Notes: generated by a model from the letters alone, not told the origin. 20,955 nt of DNA from JADLHS01 sp036274115 (GCA_036274115.1 DASUGI010000160.1:1-20955), one strand, 5' to 3'. Shown: positions 14,565-20,955, numbered from the stretch's first letter. Program-made: numbers and translations.

Positions 14565-15118
14565 ATGCCTGGAAGGTCGTTTGTGCCACGCTGGTGATTT
14601 TTGTGGCTGGGATCGTGACGGGAGCCACATTGGTTCGCTTTGCGCAAGGCCCGCGACCCTGGCGAGCGCAACCTCGCGCCATGGTCGAGCCTGGTGCACA
14701 ACCGGGTCTCGGGCATCCAGGAACTCCACATCCGAACGAACCGCGGTCTGCGAATGCAGGCAATCCACCCGGTGGCTTGTTAAGCCGCGAGTTCATTCAA
14801 GTGCTCGACCGGCAATTGCAGCTAACCCCGGAGCAGCGTGAGCGAGTAAGCAGGATCATGGTGGAAGGACAGGAGCGCGTACGGGAATTGCGTTCGCGCA
14901 TTGACCCGGAGTTGCGAAAGGAACTGCAACAAACGCGTGAACAAATCCGTGCCGTGTTGACGCCGGAGCAGCGGGAACGGTTTGAGCAAATGATGAAACG
15001 GCCGGCGCGCCGACCAGATGCGCCGGAGGGTCGTTTTCGCGATGGGCGCGACCGCCGCAATCCTCCCCCGGAAGCTCCCCGTGATTCGGAGTTGCGAGAT
15101 TCCCCGCCACCTCCTTAA
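14561..15118 (+). CDS. Membrane-anchored Spy/CnrX/ZraP-like periplasmic sensor-type protein
   Basis: The 185-residue protein has an N-terminal anchor (WKVVCATLVIFVAGIVTGAT, 4-23) with no obvious signal peptidase site, then a proline/glycine-rich linker (31-72). A helical core follows with LTPEQRERVSRIM (88-100), IDPELRKELQQTREQIRAVL (114-133) and a second LTPEQRERFEQMM (133-145). The tail is Pro/Arg/Asp-rich. Paired LTPEQR motifs belong to the Spy/CpxP/heavy-metal-resistance (Metal_resist) superfamily, which includes CnrX, the sensor partner of an ECF/anti-sigma pair. The core lacks histidines; the two His are in the linker (GHPGTPHP). Direct metal sensing as in CnrX is therefore not supported, and sensing of misfolded protein or envelope stress is an alternative. 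It is translationally coupled to the putative anti-sigma gene. Confidence 0.74.
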   Translation: MNAWKVVCATLVIFVAGIVTGATLVRFAQGPRPWRAQPRAMVEPGAQPGLGHPGTPHPNEPRSANAGNPPGGLLSREFIQVLDRQLQLTPEQRERVSRIMVEGQERVRELRSRIDPELRKELQQTREQIRAVLTPEQRERFEQMMKRPARRPDAPEGRFRDGRDRRNPPPEAPRDSELRDSPPPP

Positions 15119-15127
15119 CTTGGCGCA

Positions 15128-15310
15128 GTGAATCTCGAACCGTTGCCGCCACAGCAGGACCTGTCCGCTGCCGCTCCATCCGCGTGCGGACTGGTGGAGG
15201 GCGAATACTGGCGCTGGTGTCCGCGCTGCAGTCATGAACTGCACAACGAGAAGTGCAAACTGCGTTGCCCCCGCTGTCACTACTTCATGAGTTGCTCCGA
15301 CTTCGACTGA
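15128..15310 (+). CDS. Small CxxC zinc-ribbon-like protein ending in CSDFD
   Basis: The 60-residue protein contains WCPRC (C31, C34), C43, CPRC (C47, C50) and C56 in FMSCSDFD. Two CPxC knuckles 13 residues apart suggest a rubredoxin-like or zinc-ribbon site. The YFMSCSDF ending resembles small conserved proteins I recall from planctomycetes and verrucomicrobia, whose function is unknown to me. The start is a GTG nine bases after the upstream stop, with no clear Shine-Dalgarno, so it may be translated by coupling. It could bind zinc and serve in regulation or translation, but the sequence does not say which. It ends eleven bases before a convergent gene. Confidence 0.65.
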   Translation: MNLEPLPPQQDLSAAAPSACGLVEGEYWRWCPRCSHELHNEKCKLRCPRCHYFMSCSDFD

Positions 15311-15321
15311 GCCACGGATAG

Positions 15322-16125
15322 TTACTTCCCGATTTTCTCCACCAGGAGGTCGTCGAACCATATGGGCGTGCCTGAAAATGGGCTGCCCAACACGGATGCT
15401 TTGCCGGGTATGGGCTCTTCCTTTTCATGGAACGAAATCATCCAGTCTTGCGGTTCGGTCGAACCTTGTGCCCATGCTTTACCCTCGATTCTCCATTCAC
15501 CCTCTTTGACTTGGCGAATCTGCAGGAGGAGCTGCACCCACTCACCTGATTTCCAATCGAAGCTGACGTTGGTCTTTGGCTCCAGGTCCTTGAGCAGTTC
15601 CAAAGCTTTTTTCCCCGGCGCCACCTGCAGCTTGAACCCGCTCACACCGCCCAGCCCGACGCCAAACGTCGGTGTGCGTCGTCCCTTCGACGTGCCCAAC
15701 ACGCGGGCACGCACAGCTACGTTTTCCCTCTCTCCCGGACCAAACTGAACGGCGAAGGTGTCCAGCGGTGCGCCGGGCAGTTCGAGAAACTTGTTCGTGC
15801 CCTCCGCCTTGACGACGAATTCTCCTCCCAGAACCATGAATTCCTCCGTCAATGGCCCGGCGGACAGCTTCTCAAAATCCTGAGAATACAGAACCGTTGG
15901 TGAAGGGGCGCTACCGGTTGTTTTGTCTTTGGTGAGATTTGCCGTAATCCAATGCTTGAGCGTTGAACTGCCGTGCCCGTAACCATCCGGCAGTTCCACA
16001 TAATCTTGTGTCTGGATTTCGGGTGGCGTGCCCCAGTGCGCGGGGAACGGCTTCCTCAATTCAGCCGCCGCCAAGGATACGGACAAATTGGCAAACAGGA
16101 TTGCCCAGAATAGCTGCCTCATCAT
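15322..16125 (-). CDS. Secreted LamG/concanavalin-like protein of unknown role
   Basis: The 267-residue protein has a signal peptide (MMRQLFWAILFANLSVSLAA, cleaved near AAA). The mature start HWGTPPEIQTQDYVELPDGY and GSSTLKHWI form a conserved-looking block. A beta-rich domain runs from about residue 80 (VLYSQDFEKL) to the end (GTPIWFDDLLVEKIGK). Spaced WF/DDL and FEKL strands are typical of concanavalin A-like lectin/glucanase (LamG, DUF1080-like) jelly rolls. No catalytic residues of a hydrolase can be pointed to. It starts seven bases after the permease stop, with GAGAG upstream of the ATG pair at 16125/16122, so it is the third gene of the ABC operon. It may be an exported partner of that transporter, which is inference. 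Confidence 0.68.
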   Translation of the reverse strand: MMRQLFWAILFANLSVSLAAAELRKPFPAHWGTPPEIQTQDYVELPDGYGHGSSTLKHWITANLTKDKTTGSAPSPTVLYSQDFEKLSAGPLTEEFMVLGGEFVVKAEGTNKFLELPGAPLDTFAVQFGPGERENVAVRARVLGTSKGRRTPTFGVGLGGVSGFKLQVAPGKKALELLKDLEPKTNVSFDWKSGEWVQLLLQIRQVKEGEWRIEGKAWAQGSTEPQDWMISFHEKEEPIPGKASVLGSPFSGTPIWFDDLLVEKIGK

Positions 16126-16132
16126 AGAACTC

Positions 16133-19100
16133 TCATTCGTTTCGTAGCGCGACCAACAAATCACCGCGCAACGCCAGCCGGGTCGCTGCCCAGGTCCAAC
16201 ACGCGCCGTTGATTAATACGGCGCTTAACGTGAGTGCCAATGAAACCATCGGCAGTTGCGCGCCCGGCGACAACAACGCGGGCAGCACCGCCACCGTTGC
16301 GGCAATGACACCCAGGGCCAAACCTGCGACCAGGAGTGCGCCGTTCTCCATCAGCAACAACTGTTGCACTTGTGGCTTTCGAAAGCCCACCGCCATCAGC
16401 AACGCCAGTTCACCACGCCGCTCCAACACATTCCTCAGCACCACGATTCCCAACCCAACGCTGCCCAGCAACAAGCCCAATCCTCCCAGCACCTGGAATG
16501 TGCCGAGATAGGTATTTTGCACCGCGTTAAACTGCGCCAGGCGTTGCGCGGCGGGTGTCAGTTCCAATCCCACATCCTCCATCGCCCGCGAGAGGGTCGC
16601 CGACACCCGCGACAGTGTGTTCGACGGCGCGTCGATCAGAAATGTTCGATAACCACTCTCGCCGGGGAAGCGCTTCACGAACTCAGCTTCGTCAATGATG
16701 AGTTGACCTTGCAGAATGGAGTTGGCTACCGCGCCGACGATGCGCACCTTGAACGGCTGTCCGCGTTCGTCCACGTAATCAATTGTGTCGCCGACTTTCT
16801 TCTTCATCGCCCACTGAATCGAGTTGGCATCGCCAATGGCGGGGATTTCGATTTCCGATTTCTGATTTCCGATTTCCGATTTCAACGCCAGCCAGCCTTC
16901 GCCCTTGGCAAAACTGAACCGTCCATCCAACAGCTCGGGTCTCACCCCGACTAACCGTGGCCGCTGCGCAGCATTCAGATTCAAACAACTCGCCTCATCG
17001 CCTTCGCGCACGCGGAATGGCACAAAGCTCACACCGTTCAAGTCTTGCGCATTCAAGGCGAAGAACTCGCGGCCGGATTCTGAATTTAAATCCTGAACCA
17101 CCGGCATCGTCGTTTCGCCGATGAATGCAAAGCCGCCCGTGCCGGAAGTTTTCTTCGTCGCATCCCGATTCGCATCCAGCCGGAACACACCGATGCTCAC
17201 AATGAGAAAACTCCCACAAGCCAGCATTGCCACTGTGCTCAGACTACGCTTGCGGCGTCGCGCGCCGCCGCGGAGCGCCAGCGAGAATAGCGTAACCGGA
17301 GCGCCGATCTCCTGATCGGCTCGTTTAAGATGCGGCATGGGTCGGACCGAACTGGAGTTCGGCGCTCCGCCGAGTCGGGTCAGCCACCCGCTGCCAAAGC
17401 TCAATCCCGCCACCAGCACCAATGCGCCGGCGCCAAAGAAAATTCCGGCATTGGTGGTGTCACCCTTCGCCACTGCAAAACCAACCAGGCTGAGGCCGGA
17501 CAACAATGCGACCGCGCCAAAGACTGTTGATTTCAGACCTCGGGCTTTGATTTCTTCGTTCCCAATATCTCCGACCAACAATTCGCGGGCCGGCCGTTTC
17601 ACGAACTTCCGCAATGACAGCCAGATCGTCACCACGCTGACGATGACACTGGCACACAGGCCAATGGCAAGCGTCTGGCCCGTGAAATGGAAACTTAACG
17701 TTGAGGCGCCGACCGCATCGCGCCAGATCGTCGTGAGCCCGTGCAACATGGCTTTGGCGTACCACAGCCCGCCCATCGTGCCCAGAATTCCGCCGACAAA
17801 CGCAAGCGCCACACCTTCGCGAAGCAGGAGGTTACGCACTTGTTTCGGCGTAAAGCCGAGTGCCAGAAAAGTGCCGATCTCGGGGGCACGCTGTTCCAGT
17901 CCGAGTTGAAACAGCAACGTCATCAACAACAGCGCGGCAATGATCAGGAAGAAGCTGAAACCCAGGAACAGTCCACCGAAGTCCTGGGATTCTTTTGCGG
18001 CCTTCAGCGCTTGTTCGCGCACGGGCTCAAAGCGCAGCCCGAGTTCCTCCGGCTTGAGATTGGCGAGAATTTTCTTCTCAAGAATGGCGCGATACTCCGC
18101 AACACTGGTAGGGACGCGTTCCACCGCGTCCCCATTCGTTTTGGAAGAAGTTTGGGACGAGGTGGAACTCGTCCCTACCGCATTGGTGGGAATCGGAAAG
18201 CGGATCGCCGTCAGGTTGCCAAAGCGGTTGCCCCACATCTTTTGGCCAGCCGCAAGGGTGACGAATGCCTTGGGCGTGCCTCGGTGCTGTCTCCAATACT
18301 CGTCATCCTTGGGGCGGACCTTGTAAGTCAGCGGGAAGCCGGCGTCCCATTCGCTGGTGCTCTCGGCTTTCTCGATGCCCGGAAAATCCGGCATGAGCGT
18401 GCGATCGGCCCATGGCATTTCCTTGGGCACGATGCTGTGAACGCGAAAGGTGTTCGTGGCCTCTTCCAACTTCGCGCCGGATTCGGGCAGGAAATAACTC
18501 ATTGCGAGCTCGTCGCCGGACTTTACGTGCAAATCGTCCGCGAGCCACTGGCTGATGACGATTTCGTCATCTTTCAAATCCGTTGGGGTCCACGGCGCTC
18601 CAGCGGCCGTAACCATTGAGTAAGGCGTGGCGTTGGTCCCGGCGCAAAGCAGTGTCGCAAGATAAGTGAGTAGCGGCTGAGCGTTCGGGACTTCCGCCGA
18701 AGCTGAGCGGACAATGGGGTCATCCAAGAACACTCGGTGAGAAACCAAATCAATCGTGCCAGCCAGTTGACTTGTTCGAAGGTCCGATTCCAGGTCCGCC
18801 AGCCGCATTTGTGCTTGAAGCATTTCGCTTAACTTGGAGAGGGCAACAGTGGGTGCCGCTTCACGAGTGGCAACAAACTTATCGAGCAAGTTCCTTATCC
18901 AGGCCGGGAGCTTCTGATTATTCCTGAGGTTTTCAATGGAATGATGAACCTCGCGGCTGGATTCGTAGAGAGGTGTTTGAAGCAGCAAGTTAACGCGGCC
19001 ATTCATCTCGGCAGCGTCCTGAAGTTCGGACCGGTTCACGAACGCGTTAAGGCTCGTTTGACTGCCCCCTTTCAAATCAAAGTCAGCAAGCGATGGCGGT

Positions 19101-19783
19101 GATCCCCGGCGCGCTGAGGAGGAAAGAATTTTCTCCACGCGCAGCCTCAATGAGTTCAACTGACTGTCTCGCGACGAGATCGCCACCTCGCCGGACAGGG
19201 CTTCACCTTTTTGGATTCTGAAGAGCACTTCGTCGCCAACCCGCAAGTCCAGTTTTTCTGCCAAGGACGCATTCACCCAAATGCTTCTCTCGCTAATGTG
19301 TGACTCAATCCCAAATCCGAAGTAATGGAAGAACCAGTCGTCACTGTTATCTCCTGTTTTGACGCTTCCTCCAGATGGAGCACCAATCAGTTGAACTTGA
19401 TTCGCACGCGCTTTGCCATCCGCTCGGGTAGCCGTGGAGCTTAAAACAAGTGCTTGAAGCGGTTGCGGTAATCCGAAGCGGGCAAACGTCGAGGGCGAAA
19501 TATCCCAACCGCTATCCCAACCGCCCGTGCCCGGACCGCTCCTCACGGGTTGCTTCATGCGAGTGGCCAGTTCATCCGTAACCGACCGGTCGAGCGTTTC
19601 CATCGCGTAACCGATTTCACCAAGCCGCTGCAGTGCTTGCTCTCGCAAACTCCCCCGCACCGAATCGCCCACGACCAGCGCGCCAATGAGTGCGGCACTG
19701 CCGATGGCGGCTCCCAACACCACGCCCAGGTGCGAGCGCCAGTGGAAACGCAGGCTGCGACGGATGAGCGTGCGAAAGGTCAT
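16133..19783 (-). CDS. FtsX/MacB-type ABC transporter permease, two-domain, with repeat insertions
   Basis: The 1216-residue inner-membrane permease has two FtsX-like halves. It begins with one TM (HLGVVLGAAIGSAALIGALV) and a large extracytoplasmic domain to about residue 640. A first FtsX core follows (FFLIIAALLLMTLLFQLGLE, then EIGTFLALGFTPKQVRNLLL). More TMs, a second large outer domain and a second FtsX core come next (GLGLLLGSVGLGIVVLRNVL, then GELALLMAVGFRKPQVQQLL), and it ends in two TMs. About ten TMs are expected. It should pair with the ATPase encoded upstream, for LolCDE/MacB-like lipoprotein or peptide handling; the substrate is unknown. Two segments look foreign: residues about 535-559 (REP pair) and 967-980 (KSEIGNQKSEI heptad). 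Both keep the frame open. The ATG at 19783 has a weak ribosome site. Confidence 0.86.
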   Translation of the reverse strand: MTFRTLIRRSLRFHWRSHLGVVLGAAIGSAALIGALVVGDSVRGSLREQALQRLGEIGYAMETLDRSVTDELATRMKQPVRSGPGTGGWDSGWDISPSTFARFGLPQPLQALVLSSTATRADGKARANQVQLIGAPSGGSVKTGDNSDDWFFHYFGFGIESHISERSIWVNASLAEKLDLRVGDEVLFRIQKGEALSGEVAISSRDSQLNSLRLRVEKILSSSARRGSPPSLADFDLKGGSQTSLNAFVNRSELQDAAEMNGRVNLLLQTPLYESSREVHHSIENLRNNQKLPAWIRNLLDKFVATREAAPTVALSKLSEMLQAQMRLADLESDLRTSQLAGTIDLVSHRVFLDDPIVRSASAEVPNAQPLLTYLATLLCAGTNATPYSMVTAAGAPWTPTDLKDDEIVISQWLADDLHVKSGDELAMSYFLPESGAKLEEATNTFRVHSIVPKEMPWADRTLMPDFPGIEKAESTSEWDAGFPLTYKVRPKDDEYWRQHRGTPKAFVTLAAGQKMWGNRFGNLTAIRFPIPTNAVGTSSTSSQTSSKTNGDAVERVPTSVAEYRAILEKKILANLKPEELGLRFEPVREQALKAAKESQDFGGLFLGFSFFLIIAALLLMTLLFQLGLEQRAPEIGTFLALGFTPKQVRNLLLREGVALAFVGGILGTMGGLWYAKAMLHGLTTIWRDAVGASTLSFHFTGQTLAIGLCASVIVSVVTIWLSLRKFVKRPARELLVGDIGNEEIKARGLKSTVFGAVALLSGLSLVGFAVAKGDTTNAGIFFGAGALVLVAGLSFGSGWLTRLGGAPNSSSVRPMPHLKRADQEIGAPVTLFSLALRGGARRRKRSLSTVAMLACGSFLIVSIGVFRLDANRDATKKTSGTGGFAFIGETTMPVVQDLNSESGREFFALNAQDLNGVSFVPFRVREGDEASCLNLNAAQRPRLVGVRPELLDGRFSFAKGEGWLALKSEIGNQKSEIEIPAIGDANSIQWAMKKKVGDTIDYVDERGQPFKVRIVGAVANSILQGQLIIDEAEFVKRFPGESGYRTFLIDAPSNTLSRVSATLSRAMEDVGLELTPAAQRLAQFNAVQNTYLGTFQVLGGLGLLLGSVGLGIVVLRNVLERRGELALLMAVGFRKPQVQQLLLMENGALLVAGLALGVIAATVAVLPALLSPGAQLPMVSLALTLSAVLINGACWTWAATRLALRGDLLVALRNE
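16844..16884. repeat. 7-bp tandem repeat (GATTTCY, about 6 units) inside the permease gene
   Basis: On the plus strand the units are GATTTC, GATTTCC, GATTTCT, GATTTCC, GATTTCC, GATTTCA. On the coding (minus) strand three units make seven codons, giving KSEIGNQ followed by KSEI. It sits in an extracytoplasmic loop of the permease. A closely related array lies at 20220-20254 in the ABC ATPase gene and encodes the same eleven residues. Confidence 0.9.
18107..18179. repeat. REP/BIME-like pair of inverted hairpins inside the permease gene
   Basis: There are two 26-bp arms, 18107-18132 and 18154-18179, in inverted orientation; they match at 24 of 26 positions and are separated by 21 bp. Each arm is itself a hairpin. 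The left stem GGGACGCG/CGCGTCCC has loop TTCCAC, and the right stem GGGACGAG/CTCGTCCC has loop GTGGAA. The outer ends are GGTA and TACC. The only two differences between arms form a compensatory base pair in the stem. The insertion codes for roughly AVGTSSTSSQTSSKTNG and DAVERVPTS in frame. Confidence 0.85.
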
Positions 19784-19907
19784 GACAGGTCCGAATTTCC
19801 GAATGTCGAAGCCCGAAAGAAATCCGAACTCCGAATCTCCCGAAGCCGACGTTTCGGATTTCGGGCTTCGGCCTTCTGTCGGATTTCGAGCTTCAGCTTT
19901 CGGATTT
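19784..19907. repeat. Intergenic hairpin of CCGAAATCC-type words between ABC ATPase and permease genes
   Basis: The 124-bp spacer inside the operon has an imperfect inverted repeat. Arm 19807-19828 pairs with 19853-19870 over 18 bases, with a four-base bulge (GAAA) in the first arm and a 24-base loop. The words TTTCGGATTTCGGGCTTCGG and GTCGGATTTCGAGCTTC repeat in diverged form through the spacer and resemble the heptamer arrays in the two flanking genes. No small gene or promoter is evident. The structure would lie in the mRNA between the two coding regions. Confidence 0.7.
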
Positions 19908-20633
19908 TCATTGCAGCTTCCCGTTTTCCAACCGCATCACTTTTCCCATGCGCTGCGCCAGTTCCATCGCGTGGGTTACGACGATCAACGTCACGCCTTC
20001 CTCGCGATTCAACTCGACGAGTAATTGGCCGAGCGCCGTTGCGGAAGCGTGGTCGAGCGCGCCGGTGGGTTCGTCGGCGAGGAGCAATTGCGGTTGATTA
20101 ATGAGCGCGCGCACCACCGCGACGCGTTGGCGCTCGCCACCGCTGAGCTGTCCGGGGCGATGGTGCAACCGCTCAGCGAGGCCGACTCTTTTGAGCAGGC
20201 GCGCGGCGCGGGCGGTGGGAATTTCTGATTTCTGATTTCCTATTTCCGATTTTTCAGATTGAGCCTCCTCACGGCGGCGGCTACAGGCCAATGTCGGCAC
20301 AAGGACATTTTCGATCACGGTGCATTGCGGCAGGAGATAGTGTGCCTGGAAAACGAAACCGATTTGCCGGTTACGCACTTCAGCCAGTTGTTGATCGTTG
20401 AGCCTCGCCAGGTTTTTGCCGCCCAGCATCACCTCGCCTTCGCTGGGCCGATCCAACGTGCCCACGATTTGCAGCAAGGTGCTTTTGCCGGAGCCGGACG
20501 GCCCAACGATGGCGAGGGTCTCGCCCCGAGCCACATTCAGGGAGACGCCGCTTAGCACGGCGACACCGTTGGCGCCGGTAGCGTAGCGCTTGGTCACATG
20601 GGTGAGTTGCAACAACGTTTCGGTCGCTGGCAT
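19908..20633 (-). CDS. ABC transporter ATP-binding protein (LolD/MacB type)
   Basis: The 241-residue ATPase energises the FtsX-type permease encoded next. Walker A GPSGSGKST is at 44-52, with the Q-loop glutamine near 96 (FVFQAHYLLPQ), signature LSGGERQR at 163-170, Walker B LLLADEPTGALDHASA at 183-198 and H-loop H221. DEPTGALD and FVFQ..YLLP are typical of the LolD/MacB/FtsE group, whose permeases are FtsX-like. Residues about 126-138 (EKSEIGNQKSEIP) are an insertion encoded by a heptamer repeat in the surface loop before the helix leading to the signature. I chose the ATG at 20633 (MPATETLLQL). Earlier in-frame starts up to 20879 would add 82 residues unlike the family. Confidence 0.93.
   Translation of the reverse strand: MPATETLLQLTHVTKRYATGANGVAVLSGVSLNVARGETLAIVGPSGSGKSTLLQIVGTLDRPSEGEVMLGGKNLARLNDQQLAEVRNRQIGFVFQAHYLLPQCTVIENVLVPTLACSRRREEAQSEKSEIGNQKSEIPTARAARLLKRVGLAERLHHRPGQLSGGERQRVAVVRALINQPQLLLADEPTGALDHASATALGQLLVELNREEGVTLIVVTHAMELAQRMGKVMRLENGKLQ
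20220..20254. repeat. 7-bp tandem repeat (about 5 units) inside the ABC ATPase gene
   Basis: On the plus strand the units are AATTTCT, GATTTCT, GATTTCC, TATTTCC and GATTTTT, a degenerate version of the array at 16844-16884. The coding strand reads KSEIGNQKSEI, identical to the permease insertion. The site is a non-conserved surface loop of the nucleotide-binding domain. Confidence 0.88.
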
Positions 20634-20891
20634 CTGACTATGTTTGCGGCAAGAGCACATGGGAAAACAGAAAAATTTACCTGTGAGATGATTGGGCCTG
20701 GTTTGGCTCGTGTTTATTTCCAGAACGGTAGCGTCTCGCTTTCGTGGCACATTTTTGGAAATCGCGGGACAACATTGTATCGGGTGCACGTCGAACAGCC
20801 GTTTCTTCAGGGAAAATCCTCCGGTGGCATGCCTTTGGCTGAATGTCAACCATCGGAGAGGATTCTCCGGTTGAACCAACCAAAAAGGAAA
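20634..20891. promoter_or_regulatory. Divergent intergenic region (258 bp) with a structured leader
   Basis: This lies between the ABC ATPase (minus) and an exported-protein gene (plus). A weak plus-strand sigma70-like pair TTGGAA (20755-20760), 17 bp, TATCGG (20778-20783) would give a leader of about 105 nt. In that leader, 20815-20827 can pair with 20850-20864 (13 bp, one G-T, two-base bulge). Alternatively CGGAGA (20854-20859) pairs with TCTCCG (20864-20869) around loop GGAT. GGTTG-AAC-CAACC at 20869-20881 is a further small stem. The first two pairings exclude each other, as in attenuators, but this is only suggestive. Confidence 0.35.
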
Positions 20892-20955
20892 ATGATGAAA
20901 CGGATCTTGAGCCTGACAGGTGTCGTTTTGGCCTGCGTCCTAACGAACTTGAGCA
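20892..20955 (+). CDS. Start of an exported protein gene (3' end outside window)
   Basis: Only 21 residues are visible: MMKRILSLTGVVLACVLTNL and S. The KR followed by a hydrophobic run is a signal peptide start. VLAC could be a lipobox (then a lipoprotein), or the cysteine may simply lie inside an ordinary signal peptide. AAGGAA at 20885-20890 is a purine-rich ribosome site right before the ATG pair at 20892 and 20895. The function cannot be read from this fragment. Confidence 0.65.
   Translation, partial: MMKRILSLTGVVLACVLTNLS

Noticed and set aside
16256..16954. Open frame of 232 codons on the plus strand within the permease region
   Set aside because: It is antisense to a clearly conserved FtsX-type permease, has low-complexity His/Gln-rich composition (QHLECA, RHRRQ), and includes the antisense reading of the heptamer repeat (ISDFRF). 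No plausible family match or ribosome site.
17741..18619. Open frame of 292 codons on the plus strand within the permease region
   Set aside because: Antisense shadow of the FtsX core and the REP pair; no recognisable domain, and the permease reading on the other strand has TMs and conserved FtsX motifs.
20745..20759. Possible sigma54 -24/-12 promoter (TGGCAC followed by TGGA)
   Set aside because: The -24 half is perfect but the -12 half lacks the required GC dinucleotide at the right position.
20634..20879. 82-residue N-terminal extension of the ABC ATPase
   Set aside because: The extension is not like any LolD/MacB family start, is rich in Cys/Arg/Pro, and would cover the likely promoter region; the family begins at MPATETLLQL.

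Overview
The window looks like a chromosomal segment from a free-living Gram-negative-type bacterium, most likely a verrucomicrobium of the Limisphaerales/Pedosphaera kind. This is inferred from family content: a PEP-CTERM protein, nucleotide-sugar and heptose genes, a YfhO-type membrane protein, a CxxC miniprotein ending in CSDFD, and short repeats embedded in genes. No rRNA or tRNA gene, transposase, CRISPR array or phage gene was seen. The window is densely coded, and no gene-free gap exceeds 300 bases.

Region 1 (1-9.6 kb, surface glycans). A tightly overlapped plus-strand operon holds the end of a probable C-methyltransferase-type protein, a GmhB-like heptose bisphosphate phosphatase, a sugar-1-phosphate nucleotidyltransferase and a family 2 glycosyltransferase. 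A convergent methyltransferase-like gene follows. Then come a 932-residue YfhO-type membrane protein, a minus-strand PEP-CTERM secreted protein with a good sigma70-type promoter, and two adjacent, divergent copies of GDP-mannose 4,6-dehydratase.

Region 2 (9.6-12.0 kb, minus strand). ubiE/menG, rfaE2 (the nucleotidyltransferase half of HldE) and a GT4 glycosyltransferase lie in one apparent operon, so heptose activation and glycan assembly continue on this strand.

Region 3 (12.1-15.3 kb, plus strand, regulation). A receiver-only response regulator is followed by an 84-residue protein that looks like a histidine-kinase dimerisation helix with no ATPase domain. Next is a four-gene envelope-stress-like cassette: a Spy/CpxP-like secreted protein, an ECF sigma factor, a one-TM putative anti-sigma protein and a membrane-anchored Spy/CnrX-like protein. 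An identical ECF-type promoter word, TGTAACC-N16-CGTC, occurs twice here and nowhere else I could find in the window: once before the first Spy-like gene and once at the stop codon of the sigma gene, just before the putative anti-sigma gene. This suggests an autoregulated ECF system built like CnrYXH but without a visible metal site. A small CxxC protein ends the run.

Region 4 (15.3-20.6 kb, minus strand). An ABC ATPase (LolD/MacB type), a 1216-residue FtsX-type permease with two permease halves, and a secreted LamG-like protein form an operon. Both transporter genes carry repeat insertions that keep the frame. One is a 7-bp tandem repeat encoding KSEIGNQKSEI in both proteins. The other is a 73-bp REP/BIME-like pair of inverted hairpins inside the permease gene, with compensatory stem changes. 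The spacer between the two genes carries a long imperfect hairpin made of related words. A further exported-protein gene begins at 20892 and runs off the window, preceded by a leader that can fold in two mutually exclusive ways.
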